A stretch of DNA of 64,000 nucleotides from Hamadaea tsunoensis DSM 44101 (GCF_000428945.1 NZ_AUAX01000034.1:1-64000), one strand, 5' to 3'. Shown: positions 47,642 through 60,120, counted from the first letter of the stretch. Notes: generated by a model not told the origin, from the letters alone. Translations and numbers: made by a program.

Positions 47642-47651
47642 TCGCTCAGCT

Positions 47652-49115
47652 CTAGCGGGCGCAGGCGTCCGCGGCAGGCTCGCTCCTGGGCGCGCCCACA
47701 CCCGGCAGTCCCAACAGCACTCCAGGTGTACGCACAGCCCGCCCCGCCTCGTACGCGTCGCCGGCCCGCGTACGGCGGTGGGAGAGGACCGGGCCGTCGG
47801 CGTTGAGGTGGTGCGGTGCCGCGTACGTGATCTCGGTGGTGACGACGTCGCCTGGCCGGATCGCCTGGCCGGGCTCGACCGCGAAGTGGACCAGGCGGCC
47901 GTCACGGGCCCGTCCCGACATGCGCCCGGTCGAGGCGTCCTTGCGGCCCTCGCCGACGGCCACGAGGACCTCGGGACGGGTGCCGATCAGCTTCTTGTTC
48001 TCGGCCCACGTCACCTCCTCCACGACCTCGATCAGCCGGTTGTAGCGCTCCTGCACGACCTGCTTCGGCAGCTGGTCGGGCATCGTGGCGGCCGGCGTAC
48101 CGGGGCGGATCGAGTACTGGAAGGTGAACGCGCTGGCGAACCGGGCCTGCCGGACGACGTCCAGGGTCGCCTGGAAGTCCTCCTCGGTCTCGCCGGGGAA
48201 GCCGACGATGATGTCGGTCGTGATCGCGGCGTCCGGCATGGCCTCGCGTACGCGGTCCAGGATCCCGAGGTACTTCTCCGACCGGTAGCTGCGCTTCATC
48301 GCCTTCAGCACGTCGTCCGAACCGGACTGCAGCGGCATGTGCAGCTGGTGGCAGACGTTCGCCGTCTCGGCCATGGCGGCGATCACGTCGTCGGTGAAGG
48401 CCGCCGGGTGCGGGCTGGTGAACCGGACGCGCTCCAGGCCGTCGATCTCGCCGGTCGCCCGCAGCAGCTTGGAGAAGGCCTGCCGGTCGCCGAACTCCAC
48501 GCCGTAGGTGTTGACGTTCTGGCCGAGCAGGGTGACCTCCAGCACGCCCTCGTCGACCAGCGCCTGCACCTCGGCCAGCACGTCGCCGGGGCGGCGGTCC
48601 TTCTCCTTGCCCCGCAGGCTCGGCACGATGCAGAACGTGCAGGTGTTGTTGCAGCCGACCGAGATCGACACCCAGCCGGCGTACGTCGACTCGCGCCGGG
48701 TCGGCAGCGTCGACGGGAACACCTCCAGGGACTCGAGGATCTCGACCTCGGCCTCCTCGTTGTGCCGGGCGCGTTCGAGCAGCACCGGCAGGGAGCCGAT
48801 GTTGTGCGTACCGAAGACGACGTCGACCCAGGGCGCCTTCTTGACGATGTCGCCCTTGTCCTTCTGGGCGAGGCAGCCGCCGACCGCGATCTGCATGCCG
48901 GGCCGCTTCGCCTTCTGCGGCGCCAGGTGCCCGAGGTTGCCGTAGAGCCGGTTGTCGGCGTTCTCGCGTACGGCGCAGGTGTTGAAGACCACCACGTCGG
49001 CGTCGTCGGACTCAGCCTTCACATAGCCGGCGGCGTCGAGCAACCCGGAGATGCGCTCGGAGTCGTGAGCGTTCATCTGGCAGCCGTACGTGACGACCTT
49101 GTAGCTCCTGGACAC
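47652..49115 (-). CDS. miaB: tRNA-2-methylthio-N6-dimethylallyladenosine synthase
   Basis: A 487-aa radical SAM methylthiotransferase. The N-terminal cluster cysteines are in [16 protein letters not shown] and VGGCLAQ; the radical SAM cluster is in [11 protein letters not shown]; a TRAM domain with LVAVGEG and GRLVHF follows. It methylthiolates the i6A37 base made by MiaA. The GTG at 49115 has GGAGG 10 bases upstream. An 81-bp-family palindrome lies 40 bp upstream of it. Confidence 0.95.
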   Translation of the reverse strand: MSRSYKVVTYGCQMNAHDSERISGLLDAAGYVKAESDDADVVVFNTCAVRENADNRLYGNLGHLAPQKAKRPGMQIAVGGCLAQKDKGDIVKKAPWVDVVFGTHNIGSLPVLLERARHNEEAEVEILESLEVFPSTLPTRRESTYAGWVSISVGCNNTCTFCIVPSLRGKEKDRRPGDVLAEVQALVDEGVLEVTLLGQNVNTYGVEFGDRQAFSKLLRATGEIDGLERVRFTSPHPAAFTDDVIAAMAETANVCHQLHMPLQSGSDDVLKAMKRSYRSEKYLGILDRVREAMPDAAITTDIIVGFPGETEEDFQATLDVVRQARFASAFTFQYSIRPGTPAATMPDQLPKQVVQERYNRLIEVVEEVTWAENKKLIGTRPEVLVAVGEGRKDASTGRMSGRARDGRLVHFAVEPGQAIRPGDVVTTEITYAAPHHLNADGPVLSHRRTRAGDAYEAGRAVRTPGVLLGLPGVGAPRSEPAADACAR

Positions 49116-49155
49116 GGGTTCCTCCTCCTGCCGACCTATTACGATATCCCGAACC

Positions 49156-49205
49156 CAAGATCCCGCTTGGATCAGGTAAATCACCCTGATCCAAGCGGGA
49201 TCTTG
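49156..49205. repeat. Palindromic repeat A, copy 3 (short form)
   Basis: A perfect 21-bp inverted repeat beginning CAAGATCCCGCTTGGATCAG with an 8-nt loop. It is the outer stem of the 81-bp repeat with the inner stem deleted. It lies between the citrate synthase stop and the miaB start on the minus strand, so it may also act as an intergenic terminator. Confidence 0.92.
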
Positions 49206-49229
49206 TCGAAGCAGCCCGAGCGTGCGGAT

Positions 49230-50507
<1,278 letters not shown>

Positions 50508-50869
50508 TGGTGTCCCTCGCAAGCCTGTGCAGTTTTCCGCGAACCGGGTGTGTCTGTCGCGGATCTGACGGATCTGATGGATGAATCCCTTCAGATTTAC
50601 GGTAACGGCTTGGCCACACCCTGCGGCGGTGTCCCCGGGTGTTGTCTGCGTCACGCGCTGATCACGCATTGCGTGCTCATCCGGCCGGTTGTTTCCCCAT
50701 CCCCTACGGTGTTACCGCTCTGTGACCAAACGGGTTGCTTGCTGTCACTACGCTCCCCATAAACTCGCGAAGCGCATCGTGCCCCATACACCCCAATAGC
50801 CCCGCCGCCCGCATCCCGCCGGACTGGCCCGCCACCCGCCACCAGTGCGGCCCCATCGAAGGACGACGC
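50508..50869. promoter_or_regulatory. Gene-free 362-bp divergent region, gltA / gluA
   Basis: It must carry both promoters. On the plus strand TTGCTT (50735-50740) and CATAAA (50758-50763) are 17 bp apart, a weak candidate for the glu operon, which would give a leader of about 100 nt. On the minus strand an AT-rich block near 50590-50604 (GATTTACGGTAACGG on the plus strand) could include the gltA -10. No repeat or small gene is seen. Confidence 0.35.
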
Positions 50870-51610
50870 ATGACCGACGCCCTCATCACCCTCGACGCGG
50901 TCAACAAATGGTTCGGAAAGCTCCACGTCCTGCGCGACGTAAACCTTTCCGTCGCCGCCGGCGAGGTCGTCGTGGTCATCGGACCCTCCGGCTCCGGCAA
51001 GTCGACGCTGTGCCGATCGATCAACCGCCTGGAGACCATAGACTCCGGCACCATCACGTTCGACGGCCGCCCGCTGCCCGCCGAGGGCCGCGCGCTGGCC
51101 CGGCTGCGGGCCGACGTCGGGATGGTGTTCCAGTCGTTCAACCTGTTCGCGCACAAGACGATCCTCGACAACGTGACGCTCGGCCCGACCAAGGTACGCC
51201 GGCAGTCCACAGCGGACGCGCGCGCGTACGGCATGGAGCTTCTGGAGCGCGTGGGAATCGCGGACCAGGCGGGCAAGCATCCTGCCCAGCTGTCCGGCGG
51301 CCAGCAGCAGCGGGCGGCGATCGCGCGGGCGCTCGCGATGCGCCCCAAGGCGATGCTCTTCGACGAGCCGACCTCGGCGCTGGACCCCGAGATGGTGGGC
51401 GAGGTGCTGGAGGTCATGACCGGCCTGGCCAAGGGCGGCATGACGATGATCGTCGTGACCCACGAGATGGGCTTCGCGCGGCACGCCGCCGATCGCGTCG
51501 TGTTCATGGCCGACGGCCAGATCGTCGAGCAGGCGCCGCCCGCGGAGTTCTTCGCGCAGCCGCGCACCGAGCGCGCCCGCGACTTCCTGGGCAAGGTCCT
51601 CAGCCACTGA
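50870..51610 (+). CDS. gluA: Glutamate ABC transporter, ATP-binding subunit
   Basis: A 246-aa polar-amino-acid ATPase: Walker A VIGPSGSGKSTLC, Q-loop MVFQSFNLF, signature LSGGQQQRAAIARAL and Walker B AMLFDEPTSALDP, then VTHEMGFAR. It starts at ATG 50870 and is the first gene of gluABCD. It powers uptake with the binding protein and two permeases that follow; glutamate is inferred from the four-gene order known in Corynebacterium and Streptomyces. Confidence 0.93.
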   Translation: MTDALITLDAVNKWFGKLHVLRDVNLSVAAGEVVVVIGPSGSGKSTLCRSINRLETIDSGTITFDGRPLPAEGRALARLRADVGMVFQSFNLFAHKTILDNVTLGPTKVRRQSTADARAYGMELLERVGIADQAGKHPAQLSGGQQQRAAIARALAMRPKAMLFDEPTSALDPEMVGEVLEVMTGLAKGGMTMIVVTHEMGFARHAADRVVFMADGQIVEQAPPAEFFAQPRTERARDFLGKVLSH

Positions 51611-51683
51611 CGACCGCCCGCATCACCACACATTCTCCGCCGCCGGTCCCCTACCGGCGTGCGGTGTTGAGGGAGGAGACATC

Positions 51684-52547
51684 ATGCGTTTGACGCGCAT
51701 CGCCGCGGTGGCAGTCGTCGCCGCGCTCGCGCTGGGCGCTGCCGCCTGCGGTGGGGACGACGACAAGTCGAGCTCGAACAAGTTCCCCGCCGGTTCCACC
51801 ATGGCCAAGCTCGCCGACGCTGGCAAGATCAAGATCGGCACCAAGTTCGACCAGCCGCTGTTCGGCCTCAAGGGCCTGGACGGCAAGCCGGCCGGCTTCG
51901 ACGTGGAGATCGCGAAGATCCTCACCAAGGAGCTGGGCATCAAGGACGACAACATCGAGTGGGTCGAGTCCCCGTCGAAGGTTCGCGAGGACTACATCCA
52001 GCAGGACAAGGTCAGCCTGGTCGTGGCGACGTACACGATCAACGACGCCCGCAAGGAGAAGGTCTCCTTCGCCGGCCCGTACTTCACCGCCGGTCAGGAC
52101 ATCCTGGTCCGCAAGGACGACGACTCGATCAGCGGGCCGGAGTCCTTCCAGGCCGGTGACAAGAAGGTCTGCTCCGTGACCGGCTCGACGCCGGCCAAGA
52201 ACATCGAGCAGTACCTGAAGGACAAGACCGCTCAGCTGGTCCTGTTCGACGTCTACTCGAAGTGCCTGGACGCGCTGAAGGCCAAGCAGGTCGACGCCAT
52301 CACCACCGACAACGTGATCCTCTCGGGCTTCCAGAGCCAGAACCCGGACGCGGTCAAGCTGCTCGGCCAGCCCTTCACCCGCGAGCCCTACGGCATCGGC
52401 GTCAAGAAGGACGACAAGCAGTTCCGCGACTGGATCAACGACGTCCTCGAGGCGGCGTTCAAGGACGGCCGCTACAAGACGGCCTGGGACGCGACCCTCG
52501 GCACGAACGTCAAGATGCCCACGGCGCTGACCGTTCAGCGCTACTGA
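51684..52547 (+). CDS. gluB: Glutamate ABC transporter, substrate-binding lipoprotein
   Basis: A 287-aa family 3 binding protein with a signal peptide and lipobox (VVAALALGAAACGGDDD). GKIKIGTKFDQPLFGLKG, KPAGFDVEIAKIL and VATYTINDARKEKVSFAGPY are the domain landmarks. The mature protein is tethered outside. GGGAGGAG precedes the ATG. It is the second gene of gluABCD, 73 bp after gluA and 27 bp before gluC. Confidence 0.93.
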   Translation: MRLTRIAAVAVVAALALGAAACGGDDDKSSSNKFPAGSTMAKLADAGKIKIGTKFDQPLFGLKGLDGKPAGFDVEIAKILTKELGIKDDNIEWVESPSKVREDYIQQDKVSLVVATYTINDARKEKVSFAGPYFTAGQDILVRKDDDSISGPESFQAGDKKVCSVTGSTPAKNIEQYLKDKTAQLVLFDVYSKCLDALKAKQVDAITTDNVILSGFQSQNPDAVKLLGQPFTREPYGIGVKKDDKQFRDWINDVLEAAFKDGRYKTAWDATLGTNVKMPTALTVQRY

Positions 52548-52574
52548 CATAACTCCATAGAAGGGACACGGGCC

Positions 52575-53288
52575 GTGGAAGTCTTCTCCGACAAGCTCGA
52601 CGTCTTCTGGAATGGCTTCCTCGGCACCGTGCAGATGTGCCTGCTCGCCGCGGTGGGCGCGCTGATCCTCGGCGCGCTCGTCGCGGTGCTGCGGATCTCG
52701 CCGATCCCGCCGCTACGCGCGGTGGGAACGGCGTACGTGACGGTGTTCCGGAACGTGCCGTTGACCGTGGTCATGTTCTTCGCGGCGTTCGCCCTGCCAC
52801 TGCTGGGCAGCGACGCGAGCTTCCTGAAGATCCCCGGGCTGCGCGACGTCATCAAGCCGCTCGGCACCGACCTGCCGTACTTCCGGTTCGCCACGATCGC
52901 CCTCACGCTCTACACGACGGCGTTCGTCTGCGAGGCGCTCCGATCGGGCATCGGCGCCGTTCCGCTGGGGCAGGCCGAGGCGGCGCGCTCGCTCGGCCTC
53001 AGCTTCACCCAGAACCTCCGGCATGTGGTTCTTCCCCAGGCGTGGAAGCTCGCGATCGTGCCGCTGGGCAGCGTCATCATCGCCATGGTGAAGAATTCGG
53101 CGCTGGCCGCCGCCTTCGGCGTGATCGTCACCCTCATGGGCGTCGTCGACGAGTTGGTCTCCCAGCAGTACTACGACGCGGTCCCGGTCTTCCTCGGGGT
53201 CGCCGTCGGCTTCCTCATCCTGACCATCCCGCTCGGGCTTCTCCTCGACATGGTCGAGCGCTCGCAGAAGAAGGTCGCCACCCGATGA
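52575..53288 (+). CDS. gluC: Glutamate ABC transporter, permease subunit 1
   Basis: A 237-aa permease with about five TM segments (GTVQMCLLAAVGALILGALVA, TVVMFFAAFALPLL, and others) and the EAA loop EAARSLGLSFTQNLRHVVLPQAW that contacts the ATPase. It starts at GTG 52575. Its stop overlaps the gluD start by 4 bp (ATGA). Confidence 0.93.
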   Translation: MEVFSDKLDVFWNGFLGTVQMCLLAAVGALILGALVAVLRISPIPPLRAVGTAYVTVFRNVPLTVVMFFAAFALPLLGSDASFLKIPGLRDVIKPLGTDLPYFRFATIALTLYTTAFVCEALRSGIGAVPLGQAEAARSLGLSFTQNLRHVVLPQAWKLAIVPLGSVIIAMVKNSALAAAFGVIVTLMGVVDELVSQQYYDAVPVFLGVAVGFLILTIPLGLLLDMVERSQKKVATR

Positions 53289-54229
53289 ACAGTGTCCTCT
53301 ACGACGCGCCCGGTCCGCGTACGCGGCTGATCACGATCATCGCCAGCATCGTGGCCGTGCCCGTGCTCGCGTACGCCGCCTATCGCTGGATCTACGTGCC
53401 GCTCGACCAGCACCACCAGTTCGACGGCAAGATCTGGGCGCCGATCGTGAACCCCGGCAACCAGTACTTCCCGATGGTCTGGGATCGCTGGCAGACCGGC
53501 TGGCTGAACACGCTCAAGGCGGCCGGCCTGTCGATCGTGGCATCCCTGATCGTCGGCTCCCTGCTCGCACTGCTCCGGCGTCAGCTGCTCGAACTCCGGA
53601 TCTTCCGGATGAGCCCGCTGAAGCGGCTCGGCCTGAACAGCACGCGCTCGGCGACGCGTACATGGGTCGAGGTCTGGCGCGGTACGCCGGTCGTCACGAC
53701 CCTCTTCTTCGTCTTCATGGTGCTGCCGGTCTGGGGCATCGATTTCGACGACCGCCTGTGGTTCCTCGTCATCGGCTTGACGCTCTACAACAGCGTCGTC
53801 ATCGGCGAGATCCTCCGGTCCGGAATGGACGGTCTGCCGGCCGGTCAGCGGGAGGCGGCCTTCGCGGTCGGCCTGCGCCCCTGGCAGACCTCCTGGCTGG
53901 TGCTCTACCCGCAGGCGCTGCGGGTCATGCTGCCGTCACTGATCAGCCAGGTCGTCGTGATCCTCAAGGACACCTCGCTCGGCGGCCTGATCATCTCGTA
54001 CGAGGAGGCGCTCGGCGTCTCCAAGCAGATGGTCGAGGCGTTCCACAGCTACAACATCGACATCGGCATCCCGATGTACTTCTCGGTCGGCGTCATGTAC
54101 ATCGTCGTGAACTACGCGCTGTCGAAGCTGGCCCAGTACCTGCAGAAGCGGCTGTCCAAGAGCGGCTACAAGGCGGTGGAACCGCCGGTCACGGCGCTCG
54201 TGTCACAGGCCGAGGCCAGCGCGGCGTGA
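53285..54229 (+). CDS. gluD: Glutamate ABC transporter, permease subunit 2
   Basis: A 314-aa permease that is longer than gluC because of an N-terminal extension with an extra TM and an external loop (VLAYAAYRWIYVPLDQHHQFDGKIW, shortened). The EAA loop is REAAFAVGLRPWQTSWLVLYPQAL. The ATG overlaps the gluC stop. It is the last gene of the operon and is followed by a palindromic repeat. Confidence 0.93.
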   Translation: MNSVLYDAPGPRTRLITIIASIVAVPVLAYAAYRWIYVPLDQHHQFDGKIWAPIVNPGNQYFPMVWDRWQTGWLNTLKAAGLSIVASLIVGSLLALLRRQLLELRIFRMSPLKRLGLNSTRSATRTWVEVWRGTPVVTTLFFVFMVLPVWGIDFDDRLWFLVIGLTLYNSVVIGEILRSGMDGLPAGQREAAFAVGLRPWQTSWLVLYPQALRVMLPSLISQVVVILKDTSLGGLIISYEEALGVSKQMVEAFHSYNIDIGIPMYFSVGVMYIVVNYALSKLAQYLQKRLSKSGYKAVEPPVTALVSQAEASAA

Positions 54230-54247
54230 CCACCCGCCCGGCTTGCC

Positions 54248-54328
54248 CATGATCCCGTTTGGATCAGGTTTTCGCACGTGATCATGGACCATGATTCGGG
54301 TGACATCCCTGATCCAAGCGGGATCTTG
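54248..54328. repeat. Palindromic repeat A, copy 4
   Basis: An 81-bp palindrome with outer arms CATGATCCCGTTTGGATCAG / CTGATCCAAGCGGGATCTTG and an inner stem less well matched than in copy 1. It lies between convergent gluD and rny and may terminate both. Confidence 0.9.
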
Positions 54329-54354
54329 GGGTCGTGGGATCTTGGGGTCTTCCG

Positions 54355-56223
54355 TCAGCGGGCGATCTCGGTCGTCCGCGACTCGCGGACGACGGTGACG
54401 CGGATCTGACCGGGGTAGGTCAGCTCCTCCTCGATCTGCTTGGCCACGTCCCGGGCGAGGACCGCCGCGCCGATCTCGTCGACCTGCTCCGGCCGGACCA
54501 TGACCCGGATCTCGCGGCCGGCCTGCATCGCGAAGACCTTCTCGACGCCGACCTTGCCGGAGGCGATCTCCTCGATCCGCTCCAGCCGCTTCACGTACGC
54601 TTCGAGGCTCTCCCGCCGGGCCCCCGGACGGCCGCCGGAGCAGGCGTCGGAGGCCTGGGTGAGGACCGCCTCGATGGTCTGGGGCGCGACCTCGTTGTGG
54701 TGCGCCTCGATGGCGTGCACGACCTCTTCCGACTCGCCGCAGCGGCGGGCCAGGTCGGCGCCGATGAGCGCGTGCGACCCCTCCACCTCGTGCGTGAGCG
54801 CCTTGCCGATGTCGTGCAGGAACGCCGCCCGCTTGATGATCGCCGGTTCGAGCCGGAGCTCGGCCGCCATGATCCCGGCGATGTGCGCGGTCTCGACGAG
54901 GTGCTTGAGCACGTTCTGCCCGTACGAGGTCCGGTAGCGCAGCCGGCCGAGCATGGTCACCAGGTCCTCGTGGATCTCCGTGATGCCGACCTCGACCAGG
55001 GCGTCCTCGGCCGCCCGCAGGCAGAGCCGCTCGACCTCGTCGCGGGCGGTCTCGTAGACCTCCTCGATCCGGTGCGGGTGGATGCGGCCGTCGAGGACCA
55101 GCTTCTCCAGGGTGACCCGGCCGATCTCCCGGCGTACGGGGTCGAAGCAGGAGAGCAGGACCGCCTCGGGAGTGTCGTCGATGATCAGGTTGACCCCGGT
55201 GACCTGCTCGAAGGCGCGGATGTTGCGGCCCTCGCGGCCGATGATCCGGCCCTTCATCTCGTCGGAGGGCAGGTGCAGGACGCTGACCACGCTCTCCGCG
55301 GTCTGCTCGCTCGCGACCCGCTGGATGGCGTCGACGACGATGTGCCGGGCCCGCTGATCGGCGGTCGACCGGGCGTCGTTCTCGATGTCCCGGATGAGCA
55401 GGACCGCTTCGCGCTTCGCCTGCGCCTCGACGGCCTCGACGAGTTCGGCCTTGGCGGCGTCGGCGGTCAGCCCGGCGACACGCTCCAACTCCTTGCGACG
55501 CGCCTCCTCGCCCTTGTCCAGCTGGTCGGAGCGCTGGTTCAGCTCGGTCTCCCAGCGCACGAGGTCGAGTTCGGCGGCGGCGATCCGGCGGTCGCGCTCG
55601 GCGAGGCGTTCGGCCTCCTCGCCGTGCAGGCGCTCGCGCTCGGCCAGCCGGTCGGCCTCCTCGGCGTGGCGGCGCTCCCGTTCGTCGAGCCGCTGGGCCC
55701 GCCGCTCGGCGTCCTCCGACTGCTCCTTGGCGGTCGCGGTCAGCAGCGCGATCTCCCGCTCACCACTGCGGCGGGCAGCTTGGCGTACCTGTTCGGCGTC
55801 GAGCTCGGCTTGCTTCTGGGCACGTTCCAGGAGCCCCTCCGCCTCCGTGTGGGCGGAGTCGAGGATGCGCTGCGCCTCCGTACGCGCCGCGGACGCCTCG
55901 GCCTTCGCGGCGGCGGCGTCGGCCTTGGCGGCGGTCGCGTCGCCCCGGGCCGAGCTGGCTTCCCGCTGGGCGGTGGCGGCGAGCGCGCGGGCCTGTTCCA
56001 AAGTCGCGGCCGCCTCGATGGCGGCCGCGTGAAGTTCACGGGATTCGGCGCTGTCGGCGGCTGCGATCGGCCGCTGCCACAGCGAGTGGTCGTCCGCCGC
56101 GGCGGGCTGCCGCCCACCCCCGCCCATCTGGCGCAGCACGCGTACGCCGACCACGAACAACGCGACGACACCGAGGGCGAGCAGGACGACCGCGCCCGCG
56201 AGCACTCCCTCGAGCCCGCTCAT
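54355..56223 (-). CDS. rny: Ribonuclease Y
   Basis: A 622-aa endoribonuclease with an N-terminal TM (GVLAGAVVLLALGVVALFVVGV), a long coiled coil of Ala/Glu/Arg (residues about 50-240), a KH domain (EMKGRIIGREGRNIRAFEQ) and an HD domain with AAFLHDIGKALTHEVEGSHA, then an AHHNEV pocket. It is membrane-anchored and initiates mRNA decay in other bacteria. The ATG at 56223 follows GAAGGGAG. It is longer than Bacillus RNase Y (about 520 aa), the excess being in the coiled coil. The 277 bp upstream to recX hold no gene. Confidence 0.93.
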   Translation of the reverse strand: MSGLEGVLAGAVVLLALGVVALFVVGVRVLRQMGGGGRQPAAADDHSLWQRPIAAADSAESRELHAAAIEAAATLEQARALAATAQREASSARGDATAAKADAAAAKAEASAARTEAQRILDSAHTEAEGLLERAQKQAELDAEQVRQAARRSGEREIALLTATAKEQSEDAERRAQRLDERERRHAEEADRLAERERLHGEEAERLAERDRRIAAAELDLVRWETELNQRSDQLDKGEEARRKELERVAGLTADAAKAELVEAVEAQAKREAVLLIRDIENDARSTADQRARHIVVDAIQRVASEQTAESVVSVLHLPSDEMKGRIIGREGRNIRAFEQVTGVNLIIDDTPEAVLLSCFDPVRREIGRVTLEKLVLDGRIHPHRIEEVYETARDEVERLCLRAAEDALVEVGITEIHEDLVTMLGRLRYRTSYGQNVLKHLVETAHIAGIMAAELRLEPAIIKRAAFLHDIGKALTHEVEGSHALIGADLARRCGESEEVVHAIEAHHNEVAPQTIEAVLTQASDACSGGRPGARRESLEAYVKRLERIEEIASGKVGVEKVFAMQAGREIRVMVRPEQVDEIGAAVLARDVAKQIEEELTYPGQIRVTVVRESRTTEIAR

Positions 56224-56500
56224 GGTCACTCCCTTCGCCGTCATCAGCGTGGGTCGCCCGACCATGGCGAGGGTGCACGACATCGACCCGCACAGCGGCC
56301 CGGAAAGTCCACACCGGACACCCGACGCGTGCCGGCTGTCCGAACGGTTATCCCGGACCGATGTCGAGAGAACATCGGTCACTCAAACTGTTGCTCTACT
56401 GTTACGCGATCTATGTTGTGCGCTTTAACCCAAGGTGGTCGGAGGAAACCCTCGTACCACGAGGCTAGGTTGTGAGGGACGCTCGGTCAAGAACTCATGA

Positions 56501-57298
56501 TCAGACACGATCCGGGCGTTCCCACTCAGCCTCGGCGGCTTCCGCCTCGAGCGCGTCGGCCCACGCTTCGCCGTCGGCGCCGAGTTCCCGCTGGTCAAGC
56601 ACGTCCTTGACGATCCGGTACGCGACGCCCGGCCCGTAGCCCTTGCGCGCGAGCATGCCGACCAGGCGACGGAAGACGGCGTCCGGTTCGCCCCGTATCG
56701 TCCGGACTTTGCGCTCGACCAGCTCGCGGGCGGTCCGCTCCTCGGCATCCGGGGCCAGCTCGTCCAGCGCCTCGGCGACCGTGTCCGAGTCGACGCCCTT
56801 GCGCCGCAGCTCCTGGCTGAGCGCTCGGCGGGCGAGGCCCTTGCCGTGGTGGCGTGATTCGACCCACGCGCGCGCGAAGGCCGCGTCGTCGATGAGGCCG
56901 ACCTCGTCGTAGCGGTCCAGCACCTCGGCCGTGACTTCGTCCGGAATGTCCTTCTTCAACAGGGCGTCGGCGAGTTCCTTGCGCGTACGCGGCCGGACGG
57001 CGAGCAGCCGGAGGCAGATGTCCCGGGCGACTTCGCTCTGGTCACGAGGCTTCGGCGGAGCCGCCGACACACCGGTACGCGTGTCGTCCCCCTCGGCGCG
57101 TCGAGCGTGTCGCCGACTTTCCCGGGTTGTGCGAAATGTCTCATCACTGTCAGGCCCCGCCGACCGACCAGCGGCCTGCTCGGCTTCGTCGGGGAACCAC
57201 GTCACCTCGCCGCCCTCCGCGGTGGCGCGGGGCCGGGTACGAGGCGGCCGGGGCGGGGCGGCATCCCAACCCCGGCCCGTACGCGCTCGTCTTGTCAC
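56501..57298 (-). CDS. recX: Recombination regulator RecX
   Basis: A 265-aa protein with a long disordered basic N-terminal extension of about 90 residues and a RecX core (CLRLLAVRPRTRKELADAL, VGLIDDAAFARAWVESRHHGKGLARRAL (shortened), RRLVGMLARKGYGPGVAYRIV). It modulates RecA filaments. The GTG at 57298 is 44 bp after the recA stop, so the two are co-transcribed, the normal arrangement. RecX is usually 150-200 aa; the extra length is the N-terminal extension. Confidence 0.92.
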   Translation of the reverse strand: MTRRARTGRGWDAAPPRPPRTRPRATAEGGEVTWFPDEAEQAAGRSAGPDSDETFRTTRESRRHARRAEGDDTRTGVSAAPPKPRDQSEVARDICLRLLAVRPRTRKELADALLKKDIPDEVTAEVLDRYDEVGLIDDAAFARAWVESRHHGKGLARRALSQELRRKGVDSDTVAEALDELAPDAEERTARELVERKVRTIRGEPDAVFRRLVGMLARKGYGPGVAYRIVKDVLDQRELGADGEAWADALEAEAAEAEWERPDRV

Positions 57299-57342
57299 GA
57301 TGTGCTCGTCCCCCGCTCAGTGCCCGTGGACGTGACCGTCGA

Positions 57343-58407
<1,065 letters not shown>

Positions 58408-58598
58408 GTTTGCCACCCCTTGCTGGGCCGCCTTCGCGGGCGCCTTCGCCGTCGAGCTCTTCGTCACGTCCGACACCGTATGCGGCGGGTACGACAAAAC
58501 CGCCGATGATCACGTGCGCGGGCCGACGGAGGAGTTCCATTCCGTAGTGAACGAGCCGCACGATACCCGTACAGGCGTACTAAGTGCTACCCGACACG

Positions 58599-58796
58599 CT
58601 ATCGGAGCCGGGACGGCACACGGTCGGGGTAAGTCGCCACGACAGCCCGCCAGACGGTCACCGTCTCGACGCCGGACCGCAGCGCGTCGTCGACGGTCAG
58701 GCCGAGCTGCGGCAGCACCTGGTCGGCCGCGACCGACCGGGCGTACGTCGTGCCGAACGCCTCGCCCATCCGCCGCCAGAAGTCACTCAGCTTCAT
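58599..58796 (-). CDS. DUF3046 protein
   Basis: A 65-aa protein (MKLSDFWRRMGEAFGTTYARSVAADQVL, shortened; FWRRM and VWRAV are the family landmarks). DUF3046 genes lie just upstream of recA in many actinobacteria, as here. The ATG at 58796 follows GAAGGG and overlaps the MFS gene end by 14 bp. Function unknown. Confidence 0.88.
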   Translation of the reverse strand: MKLSDFWRRMGEAFGTTYARSVAADQVLPQLGLTVDDALRSGVETVTVWRAVVATYPDRVPSRLR

Positions 58797-60057
58797 CGGC
58801 AACCCTTCCACTCATCCGACCAGGGTGCCCCGTCCGGAGCGCCAGCGCCAGCAGCGGCACGATCGCCACGGCGGCCAGACCGGCCAGCGCCGCGTACGAC
58901 AGTTCCTGGACGATGATTCCCGACAGCAGTCCGGCGCCGGCCCCGGCGATCCCCGTGGCCAGATCGGACAGGCCCTGCGCGGACGCCTTCACCGGCAGCG
59001 GGACGCTCTCGGCGAACATCGTCGAGCCGGCCACCATCGTGCACGACCAGCCCTGGCCGAGCAGGACCAGGCCGATCGTCAGGCGTACGACGTCGTCGCC
59101 GGCGGTGCCCGCGACCGCGCACGCCGCCGCCAGCAGCGCCACGCCGGCCAGCACGACCTGGCGCCGCCCGACCCGGTCGGTCAGCCAGCCGACCAGCGGC
59201 GACAGCGCGTACATGCCGGCGATGTGCAGGCCGATCACGAAGCCGACGACGGTCAGCGTCCCCGGACCGTGGTGGGTGGCGCCGATGTGGATCGGCGTCA
59301 TCGACATCACACCGACCATGACCGTGTGCCCGAGCGCCATCGCGGACAGGCCCAGCCGGGCGGCCGGCACCGCCCACACCGCGCGGGCCGCCTCGGCCAG
59401 CCCCACCTTGCGGCCCGCCGGCCGGTCCGGCTCCGCCGGCGCGAGCTTCTTGGCCAGCCGCAGGGGATCCGGCCGCAGCATGACCAGCAGCCAGATCGCG
59501 CAGACGCCGAACGTCACCGCCGAGGCCAGGTAGGGCGCGGCCAGCTCGGGCACGCCGCGGCCGCGTACCAGGTAGCCCACCGGCGCGGCCAGGTTCGGCC
59601 CGGCCACCGCGCCGATCGTCGAGGCCCACACCACCCAGGACAGCTGGCGGCCCCGGTGGGCGGGATCGGCCAGGTCCGCCGCCGCGTACCGGGACTGGTA
59701 TTTGCCGGTGGTGCCGGCCCCGAACAGGAACATGCCCGCGAGCAGCCAGGCGACGTCCCGCCGGGCGGCCGCGACGACCACCAGCAGCGCGCCCAGCGCG
59801 CCCGCCAGGTAGCAGAGCGCGAGACCGGGACGGCGGCCGCGGCGGTTCATGAGCCGGCTCGCCGGCACCGCGAACACCGCGCCGCCCACGACCGCGACGC
59901 TCTGCGCGACGCCGGACAGCGCGGTGCCCACCATGTCGCGGGTCAGCAACGCCCCCACCGAGATGCCGATCGCGCTGCCCAAGCCGCTCACGATCTCGTT
60001 GGCGACGAGCACACGCACCGTGCGCCGCTGCACGCGCGCGACGTCGGGGAGGGACAC
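58783..60057 (-). CDS. MFS transporter
   Basis: A 424-aa major facilitator with 12 predicted TM segments. The MFS motif A-like loops are SRLMNRRGRRPGLALCY in the first half and VGWLTDRVGRRQVVLAG in the second. Helices such as WLLVMLRP and LGHTVMVGVMSMTP follow. It is probably a drug or metabolite exporter of the DHA type; the substrate is unknown. The GTG start at 60057 gives a short cytosolic N-terminus. It shares 14 bp with DUF3046, its downstream neighbour. Confidence 0.88.
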   Translation of the reverse strand: MSLPDVARVQRRTVRVLVANEIVSGLGSAIGISVGALLTRDMVGTALSGVAQSVAVVGGAVFAVPASRLMNRRGRRPGLALCYLAGALGALLVVVAAARRDVAWLLAGMFLFGAGTTGKYQSRYAAADLADPAHRGRQLSWVVWASTIGAVAGPNLAAPVGYLVRGRGVPELAAPYLASAVTFGVCAIWLLVMLRPDPLRLAKKLAPAEPDRPAGRKVGLAEAARAVWAVPAARLGLSAMALGHTVMVGVMSMTPIHIGATHHGPGTLTVVGFVIGLHIAGMYALSPLVGWLTDRVGRRQVVLAGVALLAAACAVAGTAGDDVVRLTIGLVLLGQGWSCTMVAGSTMFAESVPLPVKASAQGLSDLATGIAGAGAGLLSGIIVQELSYAALAGLAAVAIVPLLALALRTGHPGRMSGRVADEAE

Positions 60058-60120
60058 GACGACTCCGAGGGGTAAGGAGTGACAGGGAGGTACGACCCTA
60101 CAGGCGCCCCCTCGGCACCG

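Noticed and set aside
58408-58598. Search for a LexA box upstream of recA
   Set aside because: GTTC and GAAC half-sites occur, but not as GAAC-N4-GTTC; no site good enough to annotate was found.
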